Assembly (NCBI GenBank): GCA_030531085.1
Contig: JAUNOM010000012.1
Location: 1 to 60,762, forward strand
Direction: 5' to 3'
Length of the DNA stretch: 60,762 nucleotides
DNA from: Prevotellaceae bacterium
Lineage (GTDB): Bacteria; Bacteroidota; Bacteroidia; Bacteroidales; Bacteroidaceae
Below, one piece after another: positions 18,817 to 27,918 of this stretch. Under the pieces are notes generated by a model that did no database searches, had not been told where the DNA came from, and saw only the letters and a program-made list of their open reading frames with translations. The stretch's first letter is position 1, and every line of letters begins with the position of its first letter. The position numbers and the translations under genes were made by a program.

Positions 18817-18966
18817 TTAGTTGTTTGGTGGTTTTGTTGTTAAGTGGATTTGTTGCTTTGTGATCAACAAGCCATATCGATTTCAGTTGTTTGTTGGTTT
18901 TTGATGTTTAGTGGTTTTGTTGCTTGGGGCGTTGATTGTTTAATCTTTATGCACCATCAGGCCATA
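18817..18966. repeat. G/T-rich degenerate tandem repeat between thyA and folA
   Basis: The 150-base gap begins with TTAGTTGTTTGGTGGTTTTG, identical to the first 20 bases of the trmB-serB inverted repeat. It can be read as two diverged copies (about 18817-18881 and 18884-18969), each starting near AGTTGTTTG, continuing with GTGGNTTTGTTGCTT and ending with GCCATATC. The second copy touches the thyA stop codon. No ORF, no hairpin as good as the one near serB. Confidence 0.65.
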
Positions 18967-19761
18967 TCACACACTCACCTCCGCCTTGATATGCGGCCAT
19001 GGGTCATATCCCACAAGCTCAAAATCCTCATAACGGAAGGAGAATATATCCTTTACGTCAGGATTAATCACTATCTTAGGCAATGGACGCGGCTCTCTCG
19101 TCAACTGCAAACGGGCCTGCTCCAGATGATTAAGATACAAATGCGTGTCACCTGTAGTATGCACAAAGTCACCACACTCCAATCCCGTCACCTGCGCCAT
19201 CATCTGCAACAGCAGAGCGTATGACGCTATGTTGAACGGAACTCCAAGGAAAGTGTCCGCCGAACGCTGGTACAGCTGCAGCGACAGTCTGCCGTCAGCC
19301 ACATAGAACTGGAACAGACAGTGGCATGGCGGTAAAGCCATCTGGTCCACTTCGGCCGGATTCCACGCGCTCACAAGCATACGGCGCGAATCCGGATGCT
19401 GCCTTATCGTGTCCACCACCTGCTGTATCTGGTCTATCGTTCCACCCTTATAGTCGGGCCATGAACGCCACTGGTGTCCATAGACCGGCCCTAACTCGCC
19501 ATTCTCATCGGCCCACTCGTTCCATATTCTAACACCGTGCTCCTGAAGATACCTTACATTAGTGTCGCCATTAAGAAACCACAGCAACTCATATATGATA
19601 GACTTCAGATGCAGTTTCTTTGTCGTGAGCAGCGGAAAGCCGTCAGCCATATCAAAACGCATCTGATGTCCGAAAACACTCTTCGTACCGGTACCGGTGC
19701 GATCGGTCTTGACCGTCCCCTCATTCATTATCCTGTCCAGCAGGTTCAAATATTGTCTCAT
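18967..19761 (-). CDS. thyA: thymidylate synthase
   Basis: The 264 residues equal E. coli ThyA. It converts dUMP to dTMP using methylene-tetrahydrofolate. The nucleophile is Cys146 in [39 protein letters not shown] and the terminal substrate-contact regions are all present. It lies 27 bases after the Lrp-type regulator on the same strand and probably shares its transcript. Confidence 0.98.
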   Translation of the reverse strand: MRQYLNLLDRIMNEGTVKTDRTGTGTKSVFGHQMRFDMADGFPLLTTKKLHLKSIIYELLWFLNGDTNVRYLQEHGVRIWNEWADENGELGPVYGHQWRSWPDYKGGTIDQIQQVVDTIRQHPDSRRMLVSAWNPAEVDQMALPPCHCLFQFYVADGRLSLQLYQRSADTFLGVPFNIASYALLLQMMAQVTGLECGDFVHTTGDTHLYLNHLEQARLQLTREPRPLPKIVINPDVKDIFSFRYEDFELVGYDPWPHIKAEVSV

Positions 19762-19788
19762 CGCTTACTGTTCCTTATTATGTAGTGA

Positions 19789-20292
19789 TTATTCCGCACT
19801 CCTCACGGTATCGTCATCCTCATCCTTCTGCATATCGAGCATTGTTATAGGGCGGTGTATAGCCTCATGAAAAGATATGATGGTCTCGGAACGTGACAAC
19901 CCCAAAGGCTGCAGCTTGTCGTGGATAACTGTTAGCAGATGATGATTATTGTAGGCGTATATCTTTATGAACATATCAAAGCCGCCTGTAGTATAATGAC
20001 ACTCCACTACCTCTGGTATCTTCTCCAGTGCCTCCACCACCTCGTCAAAGCGTTCCGGCTCCTTTAGATACAAACCAATATAGGCACACGTCTCATATCC
20101 TATCATTTCCGGATCAACTATATACTGCGACCCTTTAAGCACGCCAATGTTCGTCAGTTTCTGTATGCGCTGATGTATTGCCGCACCGCTTACATTACAT
20201 ACGCGGGCCACCTCAAGGAACGGCACGCGCGCGTCCTTCAGCACAAGGTCTATGATCTTCCTGTCAAGGGAGTCGAGTTTATAATGTGACAT
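19789..20292 (-). CDS. Lrp/AsnC family transcriptional regulator
   Basis: The 167-residue protein has an N-terminal winged helix-turn-helix (LDSLDRKIIDLVLKDARVP then VSGAAIHQRIQKLTNIGVL, about 6-53) and a C-terminal RAM/ACT-like effector domain (about 70-150). Such proteins are usually octameric, amino-acid-responsive DNA-binding regulators. The effector is not visible. It is placed between exbD and thyA within the long minus-strand run. Confidence 0.9.
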   Translation of the reverse strand: MSHYKLDSLDRKIIDLVLKDARVPFLEVARVCNVSGAAIHQRIQKLTNIGVLKGSQYIVDPEMIGYETCAYIGLYLKEPERFDEVVEALEKIPEVVECHYTTGGFDMFIKIYAYNNHHLLTVIHDKLQPLGLSRSETIISFHEAIHRPITMLDMQKDEDDDTVRSAE

Positions 20293-20332
20293 TTGCTATA
20301 TTAATTGATTTGACCTAACTGTTTAGTATTAC

Positions 20333-20779
20333 TTATTTCCTATCCATCTCCGTGGCACTGTACCTTATATTCAGCGCCCCTACCTTACGCAGTTCCTGCT
20401 TTACGTCCGTTACCACCCCCATCGGTGTATGGCGGTCCGCACGTATGTTCACCACACATGACGCGGCATCATCACCGCCCATACGGTCACGGGCGTCCAT
20501 GACAGCCGCACCGACCTTTTCCAGCGGCACTGTATGTTCCCCAACCTGTATACGGGTCATCCCATGAGAGTCCCTGCCTATATACAAGTTTACTATGGCA
20601 CGCCTGTTCTTGGCTTTCGTCAGCTCCCTGCCATCAGGAACCTCCAGCTCCATCCTCACCGTTTCTGTCCTCATGTGCGTCACAATCATGAAGAAGAACA
20701 GCACGGTGAATATCAAGTCCGGCATGGAAGCCATATTCAATCCCGGCACACTGCGGCGCCTCCTTCTCCTTATCTTCAT
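20333..20779 (-). CDS. ExbD/TolR family biopolymer transport protein (second copy)
   Basis: The 148-residue protein has an N-terminal arginine-rich cytosolic tail (IRRRRRRSVPGLN), a single membrane helix with the conserved aspartate (MASMPDLIFTVLFFFMIV) and a periplasmic domain. With ExbB it forms the proton-driven motor that energises TonB-dependent transport. Its ATG overlaps the upstream exbD stop by 4 bases, indicating translational coupling. It is clearly diverged from the first ExbD. Confidence 0.92.
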   Translation of the reverse strand: MKIRRRRRRSVPGLNMASMPDLIFTVLFFFMIVTHMRTETVRMELEVPDGRELTKAKNRRAIVNLYIGRDSHGMTRIQVGEHTVPLEKVGAAVMDARDRMGGDDAASCVVNIRADRHTPMGVVTDVKQELRKVGALNIRYSATEMDRK

Positions 20780-21306
20780 CGTGTGGATGCCTGCATATTG
20801 TTCGTTAACTCCTGTACACGCAGCGGATAAGCCTCTGCTATGCTGTTACGCTGCTCCTCATCGCACTCTCCTATCGGTACACCGTACTTCTTTATAGCCG
20901 CCGCATTACGCAGTTCCTTATATGCCCGGACTATATGGTTCTGCAACGTGAAATAGGATTCATAGTCAGCATCCCTGTCCACAAGCAGCTCTATGATGTG
21001 ACTCCGTCCCTTCTCTAATATGAAGTGGCGCACCATCCTGCGTAAACCGTCGTCAAGCGCCGCCTTCTCTTCGTTCACGGTGAGCCTGCCACCGCTCATG
21101 AGACGTATGGTCATGACCATTTTTCTATCCACATCCTGCACAATCTCCTGCTCATCCAGCTCTATAGGCGGCATCTGCCGCCCCAGTCCCTTGTCGCTGT
21201 CCATGGAAGTGGTGACAAGGAAGAAAATCAGCAGCATGAACGAGATGTCGGATGTCGCCGTAGTGTTCAGCCCTGGAGTGCTCTTATGTTTTCTGAATAA
21301 CTTCAT
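20776..21306 (-). CDS. ExbD/TolR family biopolymer transport protein (first copy)
   Basis: The 176-residue protein starts at 21306 (MKLFRKHKSTPGLNTTATSD), overlapping the preceding small gene by 4 bases. Its membrane helix (ATSDISFMLLIFFLVTTSM, about 17-35) contains the conserved aspartate of the proton path. The periplasmic part is longer than in the second ExbD. Two unequal ExbD genes behind one ExbB are a common Bacteroidetes arrangement. Confidence 0.92.
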   Translation of the reverse strand: MKLFRKHKSTPGLNTTATSDISFMLLIFFLVTTSMDSDKGLGRQMPPIELDEQEIVQDVDRKMVMTIRLMSGGRLTVNEEKAALDDGLRRMVRHFILEKGRSHIIELLVDRDADYESYFTLQNHIVRAYKELRNAAAIKKYGVPIGECDEEQRNSIAEAYPLRVQELTNNMQASTR

Positions 21307-21626
21307 CTTAATCCTTTCCGCCGTCCTTGTCGGCGCAGCGTCCTCACTGTTCCCAACCCCACCAAGGCTACAGCTGTCACAAGCATGACAGCCACCGTGA
21401 CTATACACATATCAGCCAAAGAGCCAAACAGAAGCGACGGCACGGCCACAAGCACAGGAAGAGCGGCGGAACCCAACGCTATCCTGCCCACAGGCAGACC
21501 ATTCTCCATCCTCTCACGTCTGCTCGCACGCAAGGAATGCACCACGGAATACGCGGTAGAGGCTATTGCCGCAAGCAAAACCAGCAACACCAGAACAATC
21601 ATTATACCTGCTATAATAACATCCAT
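21303..21626 (-). CDS. small membrane protein in the exbB-exbD operon
   Basis: I do not recognise this 107-residue protein. It has a hydrophobic N-terminal helix (about 3-28), a short basic loop (RASRRERMENG), a second hydrophobic stretch (about 48-70) and a third (about 72-94), then a strongly basic tail (RTLRRQGRRKGLR). It starts 16 bases after exbB and overlaps exbD by 4 bases, so it should be made together with the motor proteins. A role as accessory subunit or assembly factor is only suggested by position. Confidence 0.75.
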   Translation of the reverse strand: MDVIIAGIMIVLVLLVLLAAIASTAYSVVHSLRASRRERMENGLPVGRIALGSAALPVLVAVPSLLFGSLADMCIVTVAVMLVTAVALVGLGTVRTLRRQGRRKGLR

Positions 21627-21642
21627 ACACTAAAAACTGTCG

Positions 21643-22473
21643 CTACTTGTTAGTATAAACCTTCAGAATGTCCATCAGAGTGATTGCACTCTCCTCCATC
21701 TGCGCCGTCAGATGATCTATCTTTGACAGCACATAATTATAGAACAGCTGCAGCACCAGAGCGGTGATGATACCAAAGATTGTCGTTATCAGCGCCACCT
21801 TCATGCCCGAAGCCACGATGGTCGGGCTGATATCACCAGCCAGCTCTATCTGGTCAAACGACATCACCATACCTATCACCGTACCCAGAAAGCCCAATGA
21901 CGGAGCCATGGCTATAAACAGTGTGATCCATGAGCAGCCCTTCTCCATATTCCCCAACTGCACAGAGGCGTATGAGGTCACAGAACGCTCCACTATGTCA
22001 AGGCTGCTCCCGACACGCAGCAGTCCCTGATAACAGATACTCGCAACCGGTCCGCGGGTATTGCGGCACAGTTCCTTCGCCGCATCCACACCTTCAGCGT
22101 TCAGTTTAGCCTCAAGCTCGCCCATGAACCGCTTGGCGTCTATCTCTGACATACACAGATACACTATCCTCTCTATGCAGCACGCCAGACCAAGTATAAG
22201 TACTATAGCCACCAGCGACATGAAAAACACACCACCATCCATGAACTTGCTCTTCAGCTGCCCATACACTCCACCGTCAGCCAGAGCGTCCACTGCCGCA
22301 GTGTCATCCAGTTCCAGCGCGCCCTCGTCAAACATCACAGTGGAAGCCGAGTCCAATACAGCGGTAGCTGTATCAGCAGAGACCGCTGCAACATCCTGTG
22401 CCATAGCGGTAGCGCTCAGCGCCAACGCTATAACGGGCACCACTGCATAACGGAAAACATTTTTTTTCTTCAT
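21643..22473 (-). CDS. MotA/TolQ/ExbB family proton channel protein
   Basis: The 276-residue protein has a signal-like first helix (about 9-25), an Ala/Asp/Thr-rich periplasmic segment, then three membrane helices (about 77-105, 165-195, 215-245). The region around APSLGFLGTVIGMVMSFD is the ExbB/TolQ signature. It builds the pentameric stator of the TonB motor. It is the first gene of the run and is driven by the promoter at 22503-22533. Confidence 0.93.
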   Translation of the reverse strand: MKKKNVFRYAVVPVIALALSATAMAQDVAAVSADTATAVLDSASTVMFDEGALELDDTAAVDALADGGVYGQLKSKFMDGGVFFMSLVAIVLILGLACCIERIVYLCMSEIDAKRFMGELEAKLNAEGVDAAKELCRNTRGPVASICYQGLLRVGSSLDIVERSVTSYASVQLGNMEKGCSWITLFIAMAPSLGFLGTVIGMVMSFDQIELAGDISPTIVASGMKVALITTIFGIITALVLQLFYNYVLSKIDHLTAQMEESAITLMDILKVYTNK

Positions 22474-22502
22474 CTTTTATGTTTTGGTTGCTTTTGGAAT
22501 TG

Positions 22503-22533
22503 CAAAGTTAATCATTTACTTTGTAATCCACAA
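22503..22533 (-). promoter_or_regulatory. promoter of the exbB run
   Basis: On the minus strand, TTG (22531-22533), a 20-bp spacer and TAACTTTG (22503-22510). Transcription should start near 22497, about 24 bases before exbB. It is the only clear promoter found for the run from exbB towards serB; internal promoters are possible. Confidence 0.7.
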
Positions 22534-22773
22534 CTTTTTTAACTCATTTTGTATTATCAACGACACTTGAAAAGAGTGCAGTATGGAATACAGCCTCATT
22601 ATATGGGAAGTGAAAGGCCTGTATATATACTTTAGCACATAAAATCATGGAAGAGAGAAGGGGTATCAGCATATTATTCAAGCTGTACTTCCGGAGCTTA
22701 AACACTATATAAATCTGTTACAATGTACACACGGCTGTATATATAAGAAATGACAACATTTCCCTATCAGTCC
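22534..22773. other. intergenic region between exbB and repeat element copy A
   Basis: About 240 AT-rich bases with no ORF that resembles a gene and no hairpin or repeat that I could recognise. Confidence 0.6.
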
Positions 22774-23223
22774 ATTTTGACAAAACGTTACTTTTCGGGC
22801 ACTTTTCGTGACGTTTTGATATTTTGAGATAATCACCTTCACTTCGCATTCTGGAGAGATTACAGCGGAAAACATCGCACTTTTTCTCGCAAAGACGGCA
22901 TTTAAGGGTGAAGGATGCCGCGTTTAAAATGCCAAAGGCCGCATTTGGCACCGCCAAAGCTATCGTTTCACCCAGTAAAAGATGCCCTTTAGCTATGCAA
23001 AAGCTATCAAATTGCAGTGTGAAAGCTATCAAATTGCGGAGCTTTCACGCAGAAATCGAGGTACAAATAATATAACTGTAAGGCCGTCAGATATTTATAA
23101 AAACGCGCGGAGAATGCGCTGTACGCGGCCGTCAGGAAATAATTTTGAAACGAGGGCATTCTCCGAAGGTTGAAAAAATCAAAGTGTCAGAAAACAAGGC
23201 GTTTTTCTGACACTTTGATTTTG
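22774..23223 (-). repeat. 450-bp structured dispersed element, copy A
   Basis: This is nearly identical to 49330-49780 in reverse complement; by hand I count about 29 differences in about 450 positions (roughly 93% identity), with the central 60 bases (22981-23040) identical. Read on the minus strand it starts with a perfect 20-bp stem (23175-23194 with 23203-23222, 8-base loop), then GGAGAATGC/GCATTCTCC, a pair of 22-bp-spaced repeats (23000-23015, 23022-23037), TGCCAAA/TTTGGCA and CAAAACGT/ACGTTTTG. Open frames exist on both strands but differences are mostly non-synonymous, so it looks non-coding. Confidence 0.9.
23175..23222 (-). terminator. 20-bp hairpin at the end of element copy A
   Basis: The arms 23175-23194 and 23203-23222 are perfectly complementary around an 8-base loop, and the 3' arm on the minus strand ends in a T run. 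It could act as a second terminator about 50 bases beyond the topB terminator. It belongs to the dispersed element. Confidence 0.6.
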
Positions 23224-23266
23224 AAGCCTATGCCTACATAGAGGCTTTTAATAACGTGAGTTCTAT

Positions 23267-23313
23267 AAAAAATAATCCCCACAATCATAAGGATATTGAC
23301 TGTGGGGATTATT
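23267..23313 (-). terminator. intrinsic terminator of the xseB-topB operon
   Basis: AATAATCCCCACA (23271-23283) pairs perfectly with TGTGGGGATTATT (23301-23313); on the minus strand the stem is followed by a T run. It starts a few bases after the topB stop codon. Confidence 0.88.
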
Positions 23314-23316
23314 CCT

Positions 23317-25191
23317 TCACTCCGCATCCAGCTCCAGCTTGCGGTTGGTATTGTCTGCCAGCACTTGGTTTACAATATCCGTTATCTGCTCCTTCAACTC
23401 GTTAATGAACTGTGCCGCATCGTATTTGCGGTGCTCTATGTCACGGAGCTTCTTCTCCCATATACCTGTGAGTTCAGGACTCTTGAGCAAATCCTCCCGT
23501 ATCAGGTCCATAAGACGCATACCAGTGGCTGTGGGAACAAGGCGCTTGCGTTCACGCCGTATGTAATTGCGGCGGAACAGTGTCTCGATGATTGCGGCCC
23601 TGCTTGATGGGCGACCAATTCCGTTCTCCTTCATGGCAGCACGCAACTCGTCATTGTCCACAAACTTTCCTGCCGTCTCCATGGCCCGGAGCAGAGTTGC
23701 CTCGGTATAATATGGCGGTGGCACCGTCTTCTTCTCGGTCAGCGTAGGCTTATGCGGCCCCTGCTCCCCCTTTACAAATGTGGGCAGCAGACCCTCGGCG
23801 GCGTTATCATCACTGCTATCTGCGGCAGCTGTGTCCGGTTCCTCTGGAGTATCCTTCTTCTGTTTTGCAAATACCACACGATACCCTGGCTCAAGTATCT
23901 CCTTACCCGCGGCCTTGAACTTCACTTCGCCAGCCTTTCCCTCCACTGTCGTTGTGGAGAACTTGCAGTCTGGATAGAACACTGCAATGAAACGGCGCGC
24001 CACAAGGTCATAGACGTTACGCTCCATGTCTGTAAGTCCTGCAGGAACGACCCCTGTGGGAATGATGGCATGGTGGTCCGTGACCTTCGAGTTGTCAAAG
24101 ACCTTGGTACTCTTGCGCAACGCCTTGCCGCCTAACGGACGGATAAGCTCCGCATAAGGCGCCACGCCTGCAACCTTTATACGGAACAGTCCGTTAAGCG
24201 TCTGGGGGCACTTGGCATAGATATCGTCTGTAAGATACTGTGTGTCCACACGCGGATAGGTAGTGACCTTCTTCTCATAAAGGCTCTGAATGAGCGAGAG
24301 TGTCATCTCCGCAGTATATGAGAACTTCTTGTTGCATTCAACCTGCAGCGTCGTCAGGTCAAAAAGCTGTGGAGGTTTCTCCGTACCGTTCTTCTTTGAC
24401 ACAGATGTCACCTCAAAAGGCTTGTCCTGTATCTCTGCGAAAGCGGCCTCCCCCTCCTCACGCTTCATGAATTTGCCCTTGGTGGCCGTAAACAGCGTGT
24501 CGCGGTATATTGTAGACAGCACCCAATATGGTTCAGGCTTGAAATTGTCTATCTCCTTTTGCCTGTTAACTATTATGGCAAGCGTTGGTGTCTGTACCCT
24601 GCCAATGGACAATACGGACGAGGCACCGACCTGACGGTTGTTCTGGTTGCGGTATTTCAGGGTGTAAAGGCGCGTGGCGTTCATGCCAAGCAGCCAGTCA
24701 CCTATGGCACGCGACAGCCCTGCCATATACAGAGGGTCATAGTCTTTCTGCTCATGCAGGTTCTCAAAGCCCTCGCGTATGGCCTCTTCTGTTAATGAAG
24801 ATATCCACAAACGCTGCACAGGACAACGGGCACCAGCCTTCTGCATCACCCACCGCTGTATCAGTTCACCCTCCTGTCCGGCATCACCACAGTTGATAAT
24901 ACGGTCTGCATTCCGCATCAGCCTTTCTATTACCGCAAACTGTTTCTTTATACTGTCCTGCTCTATGAGCTTGATACCGAAACGGGGTGGAATCATCGGC
25001 AGCGAGCCAAGCCCCCAATGCTTCCACATATCTGTGTAGTCATGCGGCTCTTTCAAGGTGCACAGGTGTCCGTATGTCCATGTCACCTGGTAACCGTTAC
25101 CTTCCAAATATCCCTGATGCTGGGAGGTGGCTCCGAGGACACTGGCTATGTCACGCGCTACGCTGGGTTTCTCTGCTATGCAAACTACCAT
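23317..25191 (-). CDS. topB: DNA topoisomerase III
   Basis: This is a type IA topoisomerase of 624 residues that passes single strands to decatenate and relax DNA. The Toprim part opens with VVCIAEKPSVARDIA and contains INCGDAGQEGELIQRWV (acidic metal site). The active-site tyrosine is Tyr312 in VTTYPRVDTQYL. The C-terminal domain lacks zinc-finger cysteines. Plasmid or conjugative-element copies of TopB are common in this phylum, but this one lies in a housekeeping operon, 10 bases after the ispH-cmk fusion, and is its last gene. Confidence 0.95.
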   Translation of the reverse strand: MVVCIAEKPSVARDIASVLGATSQHQGYLEGNGYQVTWTYGHLCTLKEPHDYTDMWKHWGLGSLPMIPPRFGIKLIEQDSIKKQFAVIERLMRNADRIINCGDAGQEGELIQRWVMQKAGARCPVQRLWISSLTEEAIREGFENLHEQKDYDPLYMAGLSRAIGDWLLGMNATRLYTLKYRNQNNRQVGASSVLSIGRVQTPTLAIIVNRQKEIDNFKPEPYWVLSTIYRDTLFTATKGKFMKREEGEAAFAEIQDKPFEVTSVSKKNGTEKPPQLFDLTTLQVECNKKFSYTAEMTLSLIQSLYEKKVTTYPRVDTQYLTDDIYAKCPQTLNGLFRIKVAGVAPYAELIRPLGGKALRKSTKVFDNSKVTDHHAIIPTGVVPAGLTDMERNVYDLVARRFIAVFYPDCKFSTTTVEGKAGEVKFKAAGKEILEPGYRVVFAKQKKDTPEEPDTAAADSSDDNAAEGLLPTFVKGEQGPHKPTLTEKKTVPPPYYTEATLLRAMETAGKFVDNDELRAAMKENGIGRPSSRAAIIETLFRRNYIRRERKRLVPTATGMRLMDLIREDLLKSPELTGIWEKKLRDIEHRKYDAAQFINELKEQITDIVNQVLADNTNRKLELDAE

Positions 25192-25201
25192 CTTGTCACT
25201 T

Positions 25202-26788
25202 TTATGCCTGTACCCTTTCCCTGAACCGTTGCATCAGCCACTCCTTCTGTTCGGGAATGGTCATGTCACTGTTGTCAAGAAGCAGCGCATCTTCCGCCTG
25301 ACGCAATGGTGAGACTTCACGGTGGGAGTCAATATAATCACGTTCCTGCACATTCTTCAGGATGTCCTCGTACTCCGCAGGCATACCCTTAGCCTTCAGT
25401 TCATCATAACGCCTTTGTGCCCTCACTTCCGCAGAGGCCGTAACAAATATCTTCAGTTCTGCGTCCGGGAAGACCGTAGTGCCAATATCACGGCCATCCA
25501 TGACGATTCCCTTCTCCTTGCCCATCACTCTCTGCTGCTCTACCATAGCTTCTCTTACAAAAGGGATGGCAGCAACCTTGCTGACTTTATTGGAAACATC
25601 TATGGACCGTATCTCATTCTCAACAAGCTCACCGTTCAGATAAGCATCAGGACGACCGGTATGCTCATTAAGTTTGAAGCTGACTGTGATGTGCCGCATT
25701 GCCTCCTGCAACTGCTCCACAAGGACATCACCACAAGAATCAAACAGTTTGTGACGCATACAGTAGAACGTTACCATACGATACATCGCGCCAGTATCCA
25801 CATATATATATCCCACCTCCTTGGCAAGGTCCTTTGCCATAGTACTCTTACCACATGAGGAATGGCCATCTATGGCCACGACAATCTTTCTCATTTCCTT
25901 GTTATTCGTTTCTATTAATGTTATATTTCCTGTCAGTGTCTCTATTCTATCCCTGCACTGCTCCATCAACCACTTTGGTGTGCTGGTGGCACCGCATATT
26001 CCCACACTGTTCACACCATGCAGCCACTGTGCGCATATCTCATCAGGCGACTCTACCAGATATGTGTTTGGATTATGTTTCTTACACGCGTTAAATAGCA
26101 CCCTGCCGTTGCTGCTCTTACGTCCACATACGAACAGCACCATATCGTGGCGTGTTGCAAACTGACATATATTGGGCATACGGTTGGCTACCTGTCGGCA
26201 TATAGTGTCAAAAGACAGGAATGTGGCACCAGAGGCTATATGCTCCTTGCAGTAGTCTATGATACGGTGAAACTCATCCAATGACTTTGTTGTCTGGGAA
26301 TAAAGGTATATGTCACGGGAAAAGTCAAGTTTCCCAACATCCTCCACGTGTTCTATCACTATGGCGTTTCCTTCTGTCTGTCCTACAAGTCCAAGCACCT
26401 CCGCATGGCCCTTCTTGCCAAAGATGACAATCGTAGCTTTTGACTTGTCCATCATATCATATCGCTTCTTGATACGTTTCTGCAAGGCCAGCACCACAGG
26501 ACAAGTGGCGTCAATGATATTAATATTGTTGCGGCGTGCCTGTTCGTATGTGGCAGGAGGCTCGCCATGTGCACGCAGCAGCACAGTGGCATCATGCAGC
26601 CTTACGAACTCATCATGGTCTATAGTGCTAAGCCCCATACGGCGCAGTCTCTCGCACTCCATCCCATTATGTACAATATCACCAAGACAGCTCAGGCGCT
26701 GTCCTGTGCGCAGTGTCTCCTCCGCCTTCTCTATCGCCGTAGTGACACCGAAACAAAAGCCGGAACCGTTGTCTATCTCTATCTTCAT
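25202..26788 (-). CDS. fused IspH (HMBPP reductase) and cytidylate kinase
   Basis: One uninterrupted 528-residue frame holds two complete enzymes. Residues 1-298 are IspH, the 4Fe-4S enzyme that ends the MEP pathway, with cluster cysteines in FCFGV, DATCPVV and TICRQ, the histidine of LRAHGEPP, and SSNGRVLF. Residues 299-528 are Cmk, which phosphorylates CMP and dCMP: P-loop [27 protein letters not shown] and [12 protein letters not shown]. The junction [13 protein letters not shown] has no long linker, and Met299 could also serve as an internal start because AAGGA lies just before it. Both halves have normal lengths. Its start overlaps the meaB stop by 4 bases. A sequencing error masking a stop cannot be excluded. 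Confidence 0.9.
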   Translation of the reverse strand: MKIEIDNGSGFCFGVTTAIEKAEETLRTGQRLSCLGDIVHNGMECERLRRMGLSTIDHDEFVRLHDATVLLRAHGEPPATYEQARRNNINIIDATCPVVLALQKRIKKRYDMMDKSKATIVIFGKKGHAEVLGLVGQTEGNAIVIEHVEDVGKLDFSRDIYLYSQTTKSLDEFHRIIDYCKEHIASGATFLSFDTICRQVANRMPNICQFATRHDMVLFVCGRKSSNGRVLFNACKKHNPNTYLVESPDEICAQWLHGVNSVGICGATSTPKWLMEQCRDRIETLTGNITLIETNNKEMRKIVVAIDGHSSCGKSTMAKDLAKEVGYIYVDTGAMYRMVTFYCMRHKLFDSCGDVLVEQLQEAMRHITVSFKLNEHTGRPDAYLNGELVENEIRSIDVSNKVSKVAAIPFVREAMVEQQRVMGKEKGIVMDGRDIGTTVFPDAELKIFVTASAEVRAQRRYDELKAKGMPAEYEDILKNVQERDYIDSHREVSPLRQAEDALLLDNSDMTIPEQKEWLMQRFRERVQA

Positions 26789-27900
26789 TTGTCTGAAAGG
26801 CCAGTGAGTAATTGTTTATAGTACATATCCATAAGGGCGCTTGCGGCCATGAAGCTCGTCTTCTCTCCATGCTGCACGCTGTTCTCCATATCCTTTAACG
26901 CCTGTTTTATGACCGGATTGTTATAGAACTGGTTTCTAAGACTATTGTCAATGGTCTCATACATCCAGTATTTGTTCTGCTGTCGCCTACGATAGTCAAA
27001 GTATCCATTCTCCTTCACGAAGTCAAAATACTGGTATATCATGTCCCATACTTCCTTTATACCATAGCCATAGAATCCGGAGTATGTCAGTACCTTTCTG
27101 TCCCAGCCACTCTCCGATACAGGAAAGAAATGCAGGGCATTACGAAATCCCTGTGCAGCCATCTCGCATCGCTTTACATTATCACCGTCACATTTATTTA
27201 TAACGATGCCATCTGAAATCTCCATAATGCCACGTTTGATGCCCTGCAACTCGTCACCTGTTCCCGCCACCTGTATCAGCAGAAAGAAATCCACCATTGA
27301 ATGACAGGCCGTCTCACTCTGTCCTACTCCCACTGTCTCTATGAATATCTTGTCAAAGCCTGCTGCCTCACACAATATCACGGTCTCACGGGTCTTCCGC
27401 GCAACGCCGCCAAGGCTGCCGGCAGATGGACTGGGACGTATAAATGCATCAGGATGGACAGCCAATTTCTCCATACGTGTCTTGTCTCCAAGTATTGATC
27501 CCTTGGAACGTTCAGATGAAGGGTCTATGGCAAGCACCGCGAGTTTGCCGCCATAACGCTCCAATACATGAATGCCAAACTCGTCTATGGATGTTGATTT
27601 ACCTGCTCCAGGTACTCCACTGATACCAATGCGCACCGACTTGCCGCTATATGGCAGGCATCGTTCTATCACCTTCTGCGCCTTTTCCTGATGCTCAGGA
27701 TTAAGACTCTCCACAAGAGTTACGGCCTGGGACAACATGGTGACATTACCATCAAGTATGCCTTTCACCAGTTCATCCACCGTATACTGCCTACGAGTGT
27801 ATCGTTTACGGTTCAGATAAGGGTTTACTATTGATGGCTGCTCGACACCACTGTTTACTGTCAGCCCTTTATATTCATCATTGTTCTCTGGATGTTCCAT
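26785..27900 (-). CDS. meaB: methylmalonyl-CoA mutase-associated GTPase MeaB
   Basis: This G3E-family GTPase of 371 residues protects and reloads the B12 cofactor of methylmalonyl-CoA mutase. Motifs: P-loop [18 protein letters not shown] (about 94-111), [30 protein letters not shown] and the guanine-specificity motif NKCDGDN. The mutase genes are not in this window. It overlaps ispH-cmk by 4 bases and follows the DUF1573 gene by 18 bases. Confidence 0.94.
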   Translation of the reverse strand: MEHPENNDEYKGLTVNSGVEQPSIVNPYLNRKRYTRRQYTVDELVKGILDGNVTMLSQAVTLVESLNPEHQEKAQKVIERCLPYSGKSVRIGISGVPGAGKSTSIDEFGIHVLERYGGKLAVLAIDPSSERSKGSILGDKTRMEKLAVHPDAFIRPSPSAGSLGGVARKTRETVILCEAAGFDKIFIETVGVGQSETACHSMVDFFLLIQVAGTGDELQGIKRGIMEISDGIVINKCDGDNVKRCEMAAQGFRNALHFFPVSESGWDRKVLTYSGFYGYGIKEVWDMIYQYFDFVKENGYFDYRRRQQNKYWMYETIDNSLRNQFYNNPVIKQALKDMENSVQHGEKTSFMAASALMDMYYKQLLTGLSDK

Positions 27901-27918
27901 ATCGCAATATATAATATA

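Noticed and set aside
22718-23032. Reading frame of about 104 codons on the minus strand, whose first 85 or so codons recur in element copy B
   Set aside because: Both copies are open only because the DNA is 93% identical. Between them I count about twice as many amino-acid-changing as silent differences, and the frame runs into unrelated sequence at the end of the element.
22982-23173. Opposite-strand frame of about 63 codons in element copy A, also present in copy B (49336-49572)
   Set aside because: It overlaps the other frame in the same repeat, shows no codon bias and ends inside the hairpin; it is a by-product of the repeat.
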